A program made the position numbers and the translations under genes. A stretch of 64,000 nt of DNA from Babylonia areolata (lineage: Eukaryota; Mollusca; Gastropoda; Neogastropoda; Buccinidae): positions 55,659,536 to 55,723,535 of the forward strand of contig NC_134896.1 in NCBI RefSeq assembly GCF_041734735.1, written 5' to 3'. Positions 38,101 to 51,607 of this stretch are shown here, in pieces (position 1 is the stretch's first letter; each line of letters begins with the position of its first letter). The notes beneath the pieces were generated by a model. That model ran no database searches, was not told where the DNA came from, and saw only the letters and a program-made list of their open reading frames with translations.

Positions 38101-41100
38101 CTGATCCACTCTGTCGTTCCACACAACACACACCACACATCTGATCCACTCTGCTGTTCTGCACGACACACACCACACATCTGATCCACTGTGCTGTTCT
38201 GCACGACACACACCACACATCTGATCCACTGTGCTGTTCTGCACGACACACACCACACATCTGATCCACTCTGTCGTTCCACACAACACACACCACACAT
38301 CTGATCCACTGTGCTGTTCTGCACGACACACACCACACATCTGATCCACTGTGCTGTTCTGCACGACACACACCACACATCTGATCCACTGTGCTGTTCT
38401 GCACGACACACACCACACATCTGATCCACTCTGCTGTTCTGCACGACACACACCACACATCTGATCCACTCTGCTGTTCTGCACGACACACACCACACAT
38501 CTGATCCACTCTGTCGTTCTGCACAACACACACCACACATCTGATCCACTGTGTTGTTCTGCACAACACACACCACACATCTGATCCACTCTGTCGTTCT
38601 GCACAACACACACCACACATCTGATCCACTGTGTTGTTCTGCACAACACACACCACACATCTGATCCACTGTGTTGTTCTGCACAACACACACCACACAT
38701 CTGATCCACTGTGCTGTTCTGCACGACACACACCACACATCTGATCCACTCTGTCGTTCTGCACAACACACAGCATACAGCATGACGGGCGCAATAGCTG
38801 AGTTGTTGAAGCATTGGACTTTTAATCTGAGGGTCTCGGGTTCAAATCTCAGAAACGGCACCTGGTGGGTAAAGGGTGGAGATTTTTCCAATCTCCCAGG
38901 TCAACATATGTGCAGACCTGCTAGTCCCTGAACCCTCTTCGTGTGTATACATTAAAGATCCTGTTATCCATGTCTGCGTTCAGTGGGTTATGGAAACAAT
39001 AACATATCAAGCATGCACACTCCCAAAAATGGATAATGGCTGCCTACATGGCGGGGTAAATAAACAAAATGGTCCTACACATAAAATGTTACATGTCTGT
39101 CTGATCGTGTATATGTGCATGCCTGAAATCTGACTGAATGGCACAGGAAACAAATGATGAGCGCCCCATGGCAACCATCAGTCGGCTCTACCCAGGCAGG
39201 CAGCCTGCTGTACAAATGACCCTGAGCATGCAAAGCAATTAGAACTTGGTCTGCGATCAAGGATAGCTGTGCAAGTATCCAAATCAAATCATTAAATCAA
39301 TACAACTATTTATGACTGGGATTTTACATGCATGCATGACCGTTTTTACCTCACCGTGGAGGCAGCCACACTCCGTTTTGGGGACTGTGCATGCTGGGTA
39401 TCTTCTGCTTCCATAAACCATTGAACGCTGACAGGAACAACAGGTTCTTTAATGCGCACATCTGAACTTCAACAAGTGTATGATGAACTTAAGGTTCAAG
39501 CACTAGCACATCTGCACATCTGTTCACCTGGGAGATCAGAAAGATTTCCACACACCCACAGAAAAAAGGAAGTTATGATATCAATAAGCCACAGACTGAA
39601 AGCAGATAGCTGACATATGAATACAACTAACAGAGACCCAGACTGATACTAAATGACCATCACAAAAGACTCACTTTCACCAGATGTGTTCATGAAAGAT
39701 GTAACGCTCTTTCACAGCAATGGACATAACAATTCTGAGTCACAAACAACACAAAAAACAGCAACACAAGCCACCTGACCTTTTCAGAACACTCTCTCGC
39801 AACAATGGGTGTTAACAACTCTGAGTTTGAGTCACACACAATGTAACACAGAAAACAATAATAACACTCTTTAACAACAATGGACGTAACAACTCTGGAG
39901 TCATGCACAAAGTAACACAGAAAACAACAACAGCACAAGCCACCTGACCTTTTCAGAGTCGCTGTCGCTGCCCGAGTCCACTCCGGGGTCCTCTTCCTCC
40001 CCCTCCCTCCTTCCCCTCTCCTCCTCCTCGTCCTGCCCGGACCTCAGTCCACAGTCCCCATCTCCCCCAGGCTCCGTCATCACCTCTGTCTCTCTGTCTT
40101 TCCCATCCACGCCTTTCCCTCTTCCTGACGACCGTGACCCTGGCGGCACCATCTCCATAGGGGTCACGACCCCAGGGGAGGGTTGTGGCGGCGGCGGCAC
40201 CACGCAGGAAAGGTCCGTCACTCCTTCGCGAGGAGGAGGAGGAGGAGGTAACTCTGATGGCGCCTGTTCGGGAGGGGGAGGAAGGGGAGGGGGGTACAGG
40301 GCGGAGCCGCTGCCGGGGTAAGGAGGAGGGTCTCCCAGCTTCTCCAGAATCTCCTGCATCTCGGTGTCGGCGCCGGTCTCCGCGTGGGGCACTGGGATGG
40401 ACATGTGGGCCAGCATCTCCGAGGGCAGGCCGGGGGGCAGGGCCACGCCACTGCTGGGGGTGGGGGTGGGGGTGGTGGTGGGGGATGGGAGGTGGTGGTG
40501 GTGAGGGGGCGGGGTCATGACCGCCGAGTCCTGCTCCCTGACCGGCATCAGGTTCACCTGCTCCGCACCCACCCCCACTGACTTCCCACCCTCCACACCC
40601 CCTCCCCCGCCCTCCCGTCCTCCACCCGCCCCAGACCCAGCGGCCTTCTGGGATGCGCGGAAGGAGGACCGGGCGATCATCATGCGGCGGAAGCTCTCCT
40701 TGAGCGTGGCCACCTCCTTGGTCTTGGACTGGGGCGGGGCCTCCTTGGGGCCCAGCATGCGGATGTGGATCTGCGACTGGCTGTCCTGCCTGGACACCCG
40801 CCCGGCCTCGTCCGAGCTCTCGTCCGACTCCTTGGCGTGGAACGTGGCATAGGAGTGCTCGCTGGACGTGTCATCCTGGTCCACGTCGTGGTGCTGCTGC
40901 TGCACGTGCAGGTGGGTCAGGTTAGGGGGGACAACCAGCGCACCGTCACCCACCATCACCTCCCCTGCCACTGCCGCCACCTCCTCCCCCCTTCTGGGAG
41001 TCGCCACCACGCCTGTCAGGACGGAAGACATCTCGCCTCCCAAGGCGCTGTCGCCCACCCGGGGTGTGTTGTTGCTCAGCAGGTCCCCACCCCCACCCCC

Positions 41101-43069
41101 AACACCTTCCAGGCTGTGTTGACTTGGCGCCGACAGAGCTGGCTGGGAAGACACCAGGTCACCACCACCACCCCCGTGGTCATGACCACCTCCCCCACCC
41201 CCCAGCCCCTGACTGGCCAGGTCCGGCGTGCTGGTGCTGGTGCGGGGGTAGGGAGGGGGTGGTCGCCACGGATACCCCCCGCCCAACCCCTCGCTACCGC
41301 CCCCACCACCCCCTCCTCCGGTCACCAAGGTCTCACTCCCCCCGCCCCCTGAACCCGGCTGACCCGGGGGGAACTGTTCCGCTTGCTGCACGTGCAGCTC
41401 TGGGGAGCTGTAGGTGGCGTGCACCGCCAGGGACCCCCCTGCTCTCTCCCCACCCATCCCTCCTCCCCCTCCTCCTGCCCCTCCCCCACCCCGCAGGGCG
41501 TAGTAGCTGTGGCCGTCCTGGAAGGCGTTGGCGTAGATGGTGTGGTTGTAGCTGCGGATAGCGGCGGCGTTGACGTAGTTGCCCTCGTCCAGCACTGGCT
41601 GCAGGCTGGTCTGCCGGATCTCTGGCTGGCTGTAGGACATGCCCTCCCCGCTGTGACTGTACACCTGGGTCTGACCCAGAGTCTGCTGCTGATGTTGATG
41701 CTGTGGATGTTGGTGCTGTGGATGTTGTTGTTGCTGTTGATGCTGCTGCTGATGCTGCTGCTGCTCCTGTAACGATGACCATGAGACACACACACACAGA
41801 ACTGTTTTACATCCATCAGATTCGTTTAGTAATGACATGGTTGAAAATAAACATTTCTTTTTTGCTGCTGCTGCTGCTGTTGATGTTGCTGCTGCTGTTG
41901 TTGTTGATGCTCTTGAGGCTGCTGCCCCTGTAATGGTTATCATGACAGATACATGCAAAACTGTTTTTTTTTCCAAATCAAATTCTTTCACTTATAATAC
42001 AAGTAAAAAAAAAAACACTTTTTTTTCATATTTGCAGAGAAAGGCTGTTGAAGCTGCTGCTAACTCTGAAATGACGACTACGAAACATGCACACAAAGCT
42101 GTTTTATGTCCACAAAATTCTTTCAGTAGTGACATGGCTAAATATTAACATTTTGATTTTTCTTGCTGCTGCTGTTTGATGCAGTTGCTCTGGTAAATGA
42201 CAAGAACACATACACACAGACGTCTTACATCCAGTCCATCATATTCGTTCTCTTACCAAACGGCTAAAAAGGAAATTTTCAATCTAAAATTACGTTTAAA
42301 TAACATACTTACCGTGACCCAACTAGTGCAGATTCCGGTAGGGGTCTGACATTCCTGTCCTGTGCAAACTACTATCCGCCTATGCGGAGAAAACGAAAGT
42401 ACTACGGCCAATAACCTCCCAGAAGTAGGTAATCTCCCCTTTGTCCCCCTGGCTAGCGCCCCCTTTTGACGGCAATATGCCATCACCAGCGCACCAAGCA
42501 GGGAGAACAGGAAGCGGGGAGGACGGGAGGGTCTTAAATTTAGGTCATGGTAAGTATGTTATTTAAACGTAATTTTAGACAGAAAATTTCCTTTTAAGGA
42601 ACCTTGGAGAGAAGATTTGGCTGTTGATGTCGCTGTCCTGTAGTGACCACTATGACATATATGAACAAAGCTGTTATATATCCATCAAATTATTTTAAGT
42701 TATGTTACCACTAAAAAAAATTTTTTTTTTTTCACACTTGGAGAGAAAGACTGCTGACACTGTGCTTGTTGCTGCTGCTGCTGCTCTTGTAATGATAACC
42801 GTGACACACAGTTTGATGATAACCGTGACACATAGTTTGATGATAACCATGACACACACACACACATATATATTAAAGTTGAAAGCAAAATACATGACAT
42901 CACATCAACAACATTTTACGTCCCAATATATCATTTTATTTCATCTAAAATGATGAAAACAAAGCATGAAAAAGATGGCCACTAGCAAAAACTTGTTGTA
43001 CGAGTATATATGTGCATGCCTGCATGTGTGTGTGTGTCATAAAAAAATAATAAATCAATTATACATATA

Positions 43070-43106
<37 letters not shown>

Positions 43107-43245
43107 ATATAATAATAATATAATAATAATAATAATGGATACTTATATAGCACACTATCCAGAAATCTGCTCTAGGTGCTTTACAAAAACGCTTTTGTTA
43201 ACATAAAACATCATATCTATGTTACATACACACACCAAAATGTGA

Positions 43246-43289
<44 letters not shown>

Positions 43290-43472
43290 ACACACACACA
43301 CACGCTGCATACATACATTTTAACATACATGTGTATCTAACAGCTACCCTAACATATATATATATACACATACACATACATTCATTGATACACACACACA
43401 CACACACACGCACGCGCGCGCTGCATACATACATTTTAACATATATGTGTATCTAACAGCTACCCTACCATG

Positions 43473-43511
<39 letters not shown>

Positions 43512-43709
43512 CCCCCCACCTGTATGTGTGCCTGCTGCATCATCCTGTTCCTCATCACAGTCTCATAGTCTGGGCTGGGGCGGTAGGCAGGCAGAAGGGC
43601 CGCGCGGTTAGCATACACGGGGTCAGGGGCCGGCCCGTTTATCACCACATCACTCTGGTTGCTGGCTGGCACCTGTTGTTGCTGCTGCTGTTGTTGCTGC
43701 TGTTGCTGT

Positions 43710-43741
<32 letters not shown>

Positions 43742-45378
43742 GATCTCTGAGAGCACCGAGTCCAGGCTGTGTTGGGAGTGGGGGCGATATTCCTCAGGGG
43801 TTCCTGTCCGCGGGGGTTCTGCTGAAACACGTACACCGTGACTCGTGTTGTGAACAAACATCTGTCTCTCGCAGTGTTAGATCAGAAGCTTAATCAGCTT
43901 GATTAGAATTAAAATATAAACAAAAAAGTCTAATTATGTGATCCAAATCTAAATGAGTAACTACCCATTTTTTCTTTTCTATCTGAAAGTGTATGTGTTT
44001 GGTAAACCATCAAAGAGGACTTTTCTATCTGAAAGTGTATGTGTTTGGTAAACCATCAAAGAGGACTTTTCTATCTGAAAGTGTATGTGTTTGGTAAACC
44101 ATCAAAGAGGACTTCTCTATCTGAAAGTGTATGTGTTTGGTAAACCATCAAAGAGGACTTTTCTATCTGAAAGTGTATGTGTTTGGTAAACCATCAAAGA
44201 GGACTTTTCTATCTGAACGTGTATGTGTTTGGTAAACCATCAAAGAGGACTTTTCTATCTGAAAGTGTATGTGTTTGGTAAACCATCAAAGAGGACTTTT
44301 CTATCTGAAAGTGTATGTGTTTGGTAAACCATCAAAGAGGATTTTTCTACATAGTTTTTCCACAGGAAACTCTACTGTTTTGCTTGTGCTTTGCACATGC
44401 CATGCACTGGACCTCAGGTTATCATCTCATCCAAAAGACTGGAACCCAGACCACCACTCAAGACCAATCTCCCAGGTCAACATGCATACAGACCAACCAT
44501 AGTCTGAACCCTCTCCAAGAACACAAGCATGTGAAAGATCCAGTAATCCATGTCAGCGTTCAGTGGGTTATGGAAACAAGAACGTATCAGCGTGCACACC
44601 CTGAAAATGGAGTGAGGGTGCCTACATGGCAGGGTAAAAGTAGTCATGCACATTAAATCCCAATTGTAGATACCAGTGAGAGTTGCAGCCCAGGAGGAGG
44701 AGGAGAAGAAGCAGAAGAAGAAGAGGAGGAGGAAGAGGAGGAGGAGGACGGAGAAGAAGAAGAGGAGGAGAAGAAGCAGAAGAAGAGGAAGAGGATGAAG
44801 AAGAAGAAGAAGGAGAAGAAGAGGAAGAGGAGGAAGAAGAAGAAGAAGAAGAGGAGGAAGAGGACGAAGAAGAAGAAGAAGAAGAGGAGGAGGAGGATGA
44901 AGAAGAAGAAGAGGACGAAGAAGAAGAAGAAGAGGAGGAGGAGGACGAAGAAGAAGAAGAGGAGGAGGACGAAGAAGAAGAGGAGGAGGAGGACGAAGAA
45001 GAAGTAGAAGACTGGTCCAGTCACTGACTTACCTTGCTGAGCTCGTTGTTCCTGCAGGTACACCAGGGATGACTGCGACTGGTTCTGCCAGAAACCACCA
45101 CCACCACCATCATCATTGTCATTATCAATGTCATCATCTTCATCGTTATCATCATCATCACCAACTTCAACAGAACTGCATCATTGTGTACCTCAAAGCA
45201 GGGCATTTACATTCACTTCATGACAGTTGACAAACCATCTGAAAGGTGGAACTGTTGGCAAACATCTGTTGAATGAAAAATCTTCTTTGCTTCATTTTAT
45301 CTCTCCCTGTCTCACACACAGTTTCTCTGTCCCAGCCTCTTCCTGTCAACACACACACACACGCACACACACACACAC

Positions 45379-45418
<40 letters not shown>

Positions 45419-48400
45419 TCAAATGTGCACACATGCATTCACAAATGCAATCCTGCACACATGCACACACACATTCACAAATGCAATCCTACACACACGC
45501 ATGCCCAAACACACACACACACACACTGAATGCAGAAACTAACCAGTTCTTGTGAAGAGTCCACTGGTGTGATCTGCACTGGCTGTTGTTCTCTGCGAAT
45601 ATCACAGAAACCATTCATTCTTTTACATTACTCTCTTTGTGTGTGTGTGTGTGTGTCTGCGTGTGTGTGTGTGTGTGTGTGTGTCTGTATGTCTGTGCGT
45701 GTGTGTGTGTGCACGTGTGTACAAGAACATGCATATGTAACATCTTTTAAAATTGTCAGGCATTCTAGAGTGTTGATCTAGATCTTGGCTTCACCTCAAT
45801 ACAGTACATTGAAATGGCGCTTTATCAAACATTGTTACTATTAGTATTCACTACATTTTTCAAAGTTCATTATACATATCATTGTAATCAACACATATTA
45901 CACAGAACGTCACTGTCAGCACAAATTACCAGAGAATGTTAATCATGTTTTTATTATTTTCTAGCTGACAAAGAAAAAACGTAACTAAAAAGTGGAGTCA
46001 TGCTATGTCAACTGTTTAGACAGTGAGACTTTAAAACAAACGGTTTAGAATCATATAAAAGTTGAGAATTTAGAACAACATGATAAATAAGAACGAATGA
46101 ACAATAAGATTGTACAATCATGAATTATAATAATAACTAAAGAAATACATACACAATTAATTTCCATTCCTGTTAAAACAACTTATAAGATACCTTCCTT
46201 CATGATCTCTCTTTCAATCCAAGCCAAAGTTCAACCAAATGTGCAATTCAACAGCTAAGCACCTGTTACAGAGCAGGTGCAGTATGTTTTCACACTTGTT
46301 AATTATGAGACCATCCTTGTGATTATTCTTGAACAGTTTAAGCTCCTTTCTTCAAGCAATTCACCTGTTTAAAGTAAATTCAACATTTAATCCTAGAAAT
46401 GGTCTTTGAAACAGATCACCTAACAGTTCCCCAAGACTGGTTCTAATTCTGTGATCATGCATTCAAATACTGCATCATTTAGAAATGAACTGATGACTGG
46501 GAATAAGTTATCTGTCTCTATGCTGCAAACTAACTGTATTCCAACAGAAAGTGTAACAGCAAATGGCCGAGAGAGACAATGACCCAAATCACATTCTTTC
46601 CTTTTTGCTGACACACCCAATCATTTTCTACAAACTTCCAACACAAGTCACACATCCTTTTCCTAATAAGCCAAATAACTTTCAACTGAACTGCAACACA
46701 AACCCCACACAATTTTCTGATTGCATATAAATCAAACGATTTCTACAAACTTACAACGTAGCTGTACCAAATCATATTCCACTAACTTAACCGACCAAAC
46801 TAACCAAATCGATTTCAACAAAACGCTGTATCTGCACGGAAAGAACAGGGAGGAGGAAAAAAAGGGAGAAGAGCGTGCTTACGGAAAGACGGCGCCTTCC
46901 GCGTCGACTAGACTGACATCGGCCATGCTTTCACTGCAAGAGAGGGCATGCAGCACACAGGGTCAGCACACACACACAGCACACAGCTACAGACAAGGAG
47001 CACACAACCACACCGTGTGTTCATGCTTGGGGTGGGAGTGAGGGGTTCCTGTGACACTGACAAGTGTTGTGTTGTGTTGTGTTGTGTTGTGTTGTGTTGT
47101 GTCGTGTCGTGTTGTGTTCTGTGTATTACCTGTTGTAGTTATTACAACTGCATAATACAACGCGGTAGTAACACTAAAAAGAAAAGTGCTAAAAAAAACA
47201 ACAACATTGTATTGCATTGTATTGCATTGCACTGTGTTTTGTTCTGTTGTGTTGCGTTGCATTGCTTTGGTTTGTATTGTATTGTGCTGTACTGTATTTT
47301 ATTGTATTCTATTCTGTTATATCTTATTATTTTGCATCGTTCTGCATCATACTGCAATGCATTGCATTGCATTGTATCATATTGCATTGCATTGCATTCT
47401 GTTATACTGTATCGCATTGTATTGTGTATTGCATTGTATAGTACTGTATTGTATTGTATTGTATCATATTGTATTATATAACTGTTTTGTCACAACAGAT
47501 TTCTCTGTGTGAAATTCTGGCTGCTCTCCCCCTGGGAAGAGCACGTCACCACAGAGCAGTGATCACTTAAGCCAAATACATGTCTTCATACCAAAATATA
47601 GTAAAATAAAGGGGGCGGGGATGGGGTGGGGAGGGAACTGCCAAATGCAAATACTGAATTCAGTATAACACAGAAAACTCTCTCGTCCTTTGGCTCATGC
47701 TTTCACTTCACAAACATGCAGTAGTTAAGTGCTACCTTAACAAAAGGAAATTTTCTATATAAAATTACGTTTATATAACATACTTACCATGACCCAACTA
47801 GTGCAGACTCCGGTAGGGGTCTGACATTCCTGTCCTGTGCAAACTACTATCCACCTATGCGGAGAAAACGAAAGTACTACGGCCGATAACCTCCCGGAAG
47901 TAGGTAAACTCCCCTTTGTCCCCCTGGCTAGCGCCCTCTTTTTCCGGTAGCCATCATGACTCCTGTTCCTGTGCTCTCCATACGGCCAAACTTTACTTTC
48001 TCGTTTTTTATTCTTTGGATGAAGATGGTTGCTCCTCTTTTTCCACAACACTTGTACCGTTTTCTAACTTAGTCATTTAATTTTTTTCTTTTTTTTTCTT
48101 TTTTCTTTTCACCAGTCAGGTAATGGAGAAAGAAGGCAGGTAAAGGAGTGGGGGAAACACAGTGACGTGAGCTGTTGGACCGGGGGTGTGTGGGGGGGTG
48201 GGGGTGGGGTGGAAGCAGCTGGGGGAAGACGAACAAACAGCCAGTGAGATCCAACAGGATGCACGTGCCAGCCAGGCAGCATACACAACAGACCACACGG
48301 TCGCCGTCTGGTTTCCTGTTTTACCCTGGTTCCACAGGTTACTCACTAGTGGTTGTCATGGTGATAGTATCATCTGTTGTATTGATGGTGTATCGTATTA

Positions 48401-49735
48401 CCTGTTGTATAGTATTACCTGTTGTATTGATGGTGTATCGTATTACCTGCTGTATAGTATTACCTGTTGTATTGATGGTGTATCATATTACCTGTTGTAT
48501 AGTATTACCTGTTGTATTGATGGTGTATCGTATTACCTGCTGTATAGTATTACCTGTTGTATTGATGATGTGTCATATTACCTGTTGCACTGACAGTGAT
48601 AGTATTACCTGTTGTATTGGTGAATGATGGTGATAAAATTACGTTGTACTTGTAGTCATGGTTACAATATCACCTGTTGCAGTTCTACTGATGTGATAGT
48701 GTTACCTATGGTGATAGTATCACCTGCTGCAGTTCTAGCATTGTCACAGTGCTACCTGTTGTAGTCATAGAGACTGTGTTACCTGCTGCAGTGATGGTGA
48801 TAAACTACCTGTTGTAGTTTGAACAATATGATAGTGTTACCTGTTGCAGTTCTGATAATGTATTATCATTACCTGTTGTATTCATGGTGCCAGTATTACC
48901 TGTTGTAGTGACAGTGATAGTAGTACCTTTTGCAGTTCTAACAATGTGATATTATTAACTGTTGTACTCATGGTGACAGCATTACCGGTTGAAGTGTCAG
49001 TGAAAGTATTACCTGTTGCAGTTATAACCATGAGATAAAATTACCTGTTGTGTTTGTGACAATATTACTTGTTGTAGTGTTTGTGATAGTATCACCTGTC
49101 GTAATGATGGTGACAGCATTACCTGTTCTAATTATAACAATGTGGTAGCATTACCTGTTATAGTGTCTGTGATAATAGTACCTGTACCTGCTGTTGTGTT
49201 TGTGACAGTATTACCTGTTGTAGTGATGGCGACAGTATTACATGTTGAATTGATGGTGACAGTATTACATGTTGAAGTGATTGTGACAGTATTACCTGTT
49301 CTAGTTATTACAACTGCATAATACAATGCGGTAGTAACACTAAAAAGAAAAGTACTAAAAAAAAAAAAGGTAGTAGCAGCAGCACAAGTACTAGCACTGT
49401 CACGGAAACGGTGAATGAATAAAATGTGTTGTATTCTCATTAACTATGGTGGAAGAAAACATTACTGTAAGTATATTATGATTTAGTAGTTAAATTTAGT
49501 AGCCTTGTAGACAAACATTCAATTCTTTCCTTTATTCAGAAATAATGACACCCAACGCTGCAAACAACATGCTCTTGGATGCACAAAATATGGGATTGTT
49601 TAAAAAATAATAATATAAAAAACTGGATAAAACTAAGAACAATGGGAGAAAAACTGAATGTAAATGGAAAATGGACAATGATTAAAAGACAAGGAAACAA
49701 ACCTGAGAGCCAAGACACACACACACATATACACA

Positions 49736-49768
<33 letters not shown>

Positions 49769-50868
49769 TTCAGCAACTCCACTACAACAGAAAGAGAATT
49801 AACAGCTGAAACGACAGGTTAAGCTTCAGTTTCCTGCATGCTTCGAAGAGAGGGGAGAGTTGGCACTTTGGTGCCACAGAGCTTCAATCACTGCATGCTT
49901 CAAAGAGAGGGGAAAGTTGGCACTTTGATGCCACAGAGCTTCAATCACTGCATGCACAGCTGAGCACAGTACCACACGCTTCATTCACACACTGTCACAC
50001 AATGCTGGCTCTGCTCATGCTATGGAGACAACAAAACAATCATGACGTTCAGCCATACCGTCTGCAACTTTTATCATGCAAACATCATCCAACTTTCAAC
50101 TTTCAGTGTTGTGCAGACATTTGGATGAAACAACACTGACAATTTTGCCATGATCTCAAGAGTCTCTGCCAAGATAATTTACTGACGGACTGTTCAGCTG
50201 CCATGTTTCAGACTTACTGACAGGTGTGATAACTGGGTGACAAAAAAAACATTGGATTCCAGTCCACGTGTCTGTGGTTTCAATCTCTGCATTTCCTCAG
50301 GGCAGTGTGTATCTTTCATCTATTTTCTATTGTCCTAATGTCTCAGGTCAACACGTGCACACCTGCCAGTGCTTTCAACATGTTCATGTCCATACTTCCG
50401 CACCAAGATCAGACACCCAGGTGAAAAATCCCACAACTCGCAACAGCCTTCAGCGTGTTACAGAAATACACACGCATCCAGCATGACTCTATCTGCCTTG
50501 ATAATGGAGTATGGTGAAGTAAAGGGGAGAATGGAAATGACCATGCATGTAAAAGCCCACCTGTATAAACAAACCATGGGTGTCGCAGTCACAATGGCAA
50601 AGGAAGTGAACCAAAAATGTACTGACACCCAACACGCCTGTCACAGTACTCTGAGCACACTGCCGCAGTCACACAACACCAACATCACTCGCTGGGCAGG
50701 GGGAAACACAAAAGGGAACAGTGTCAGCCAGGGCCAAGAATGGGAAAATCAGAGACGAAAAGAGGAAAAGCGAGATGCTACTAACCTTAGGTTGGCGCGG
50801 TTGGATTTGTAAAAGCGATGTTGGAGTTGACCCAGTCTCTGGACATATTTGGCTGTCTCTGTGTCTTC

Positions 50869-50903
<35 letters not shown>

Positions 50904-51364
50904 TGTACACATATTGATATACATTAATGTATATTTGGATACGCAAATGTATTTGGTTCCAAGCAGTGAAAAAGCAGGGTTTCCTCATGCATGCACATGT
51001 TATGATATAATCACAGGTGAGGTATATACAATCTACAATCTAGACCAGCATTTCTAAGGACAATATACAAATAATAAATATACAATGAACACATACAGTA
51101 CACAGTGAACAGACCAGACTTATATCAGTCATACACACTCATTTTGATTTGACCGATTCATTCAAGAAACGAAAAATCCTACAACAAAATCTTGCTCTGG
51201 CTGGCTTCTAACCACCAAAAATTGTTCATTAAAATATGCTACACATGAATGTGCATTTGAAAACATCTTACCATCTGGAACTGGGCAGAGCTCTTTGAAG
51301 TATCAATTTCAAAGATTTTCTTGTTCTGAGTCAGTCGAGCTATTTCTGGCCACCTGAAACACAC

Positions 51365-51404
<40 letters not shown>

Positions 51405-51548
51405 CGCTGTATGCATGTATTCACTCATGCATAAATACTCTAATACATATAACATACACATATCAATACACAAGAGACGGTTTACATCACTATGCTCAAG
51501 TAGCTCAACAGACACAAACCCAAAACTAACACACACACAACACAACAC

Positions 51549-51607
<59 letters not shown>

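Noticed and set aside
37700-38891. Three overlapping open frames of 344-367 residues, cysteine- and tryptophan-rich
   Set aside because: They are the three frames of a 40-bp satellite (120 bases give a 40-residue cycle). Only the exon M part at 37753-37878 is coding.
40185-41561. Several open frames opposite Pez exon L
   Set aside because: Shadow frames of a GC-rich coding exon; the minus-strand frame has the conserved motifs.
44653-45063. Glutamate-rich and phenylalanine/leucine-rich frames
   Set aside because: Expanded GAA tail of a SINE; only 45033-45084 on the minus strand is Pez exon J, in another frame.
46948-47481. 177-residue frame rich in C, I, L, Y and H
   Set aside because: Pentanucleotide TTGTA/TTGTG repeat.
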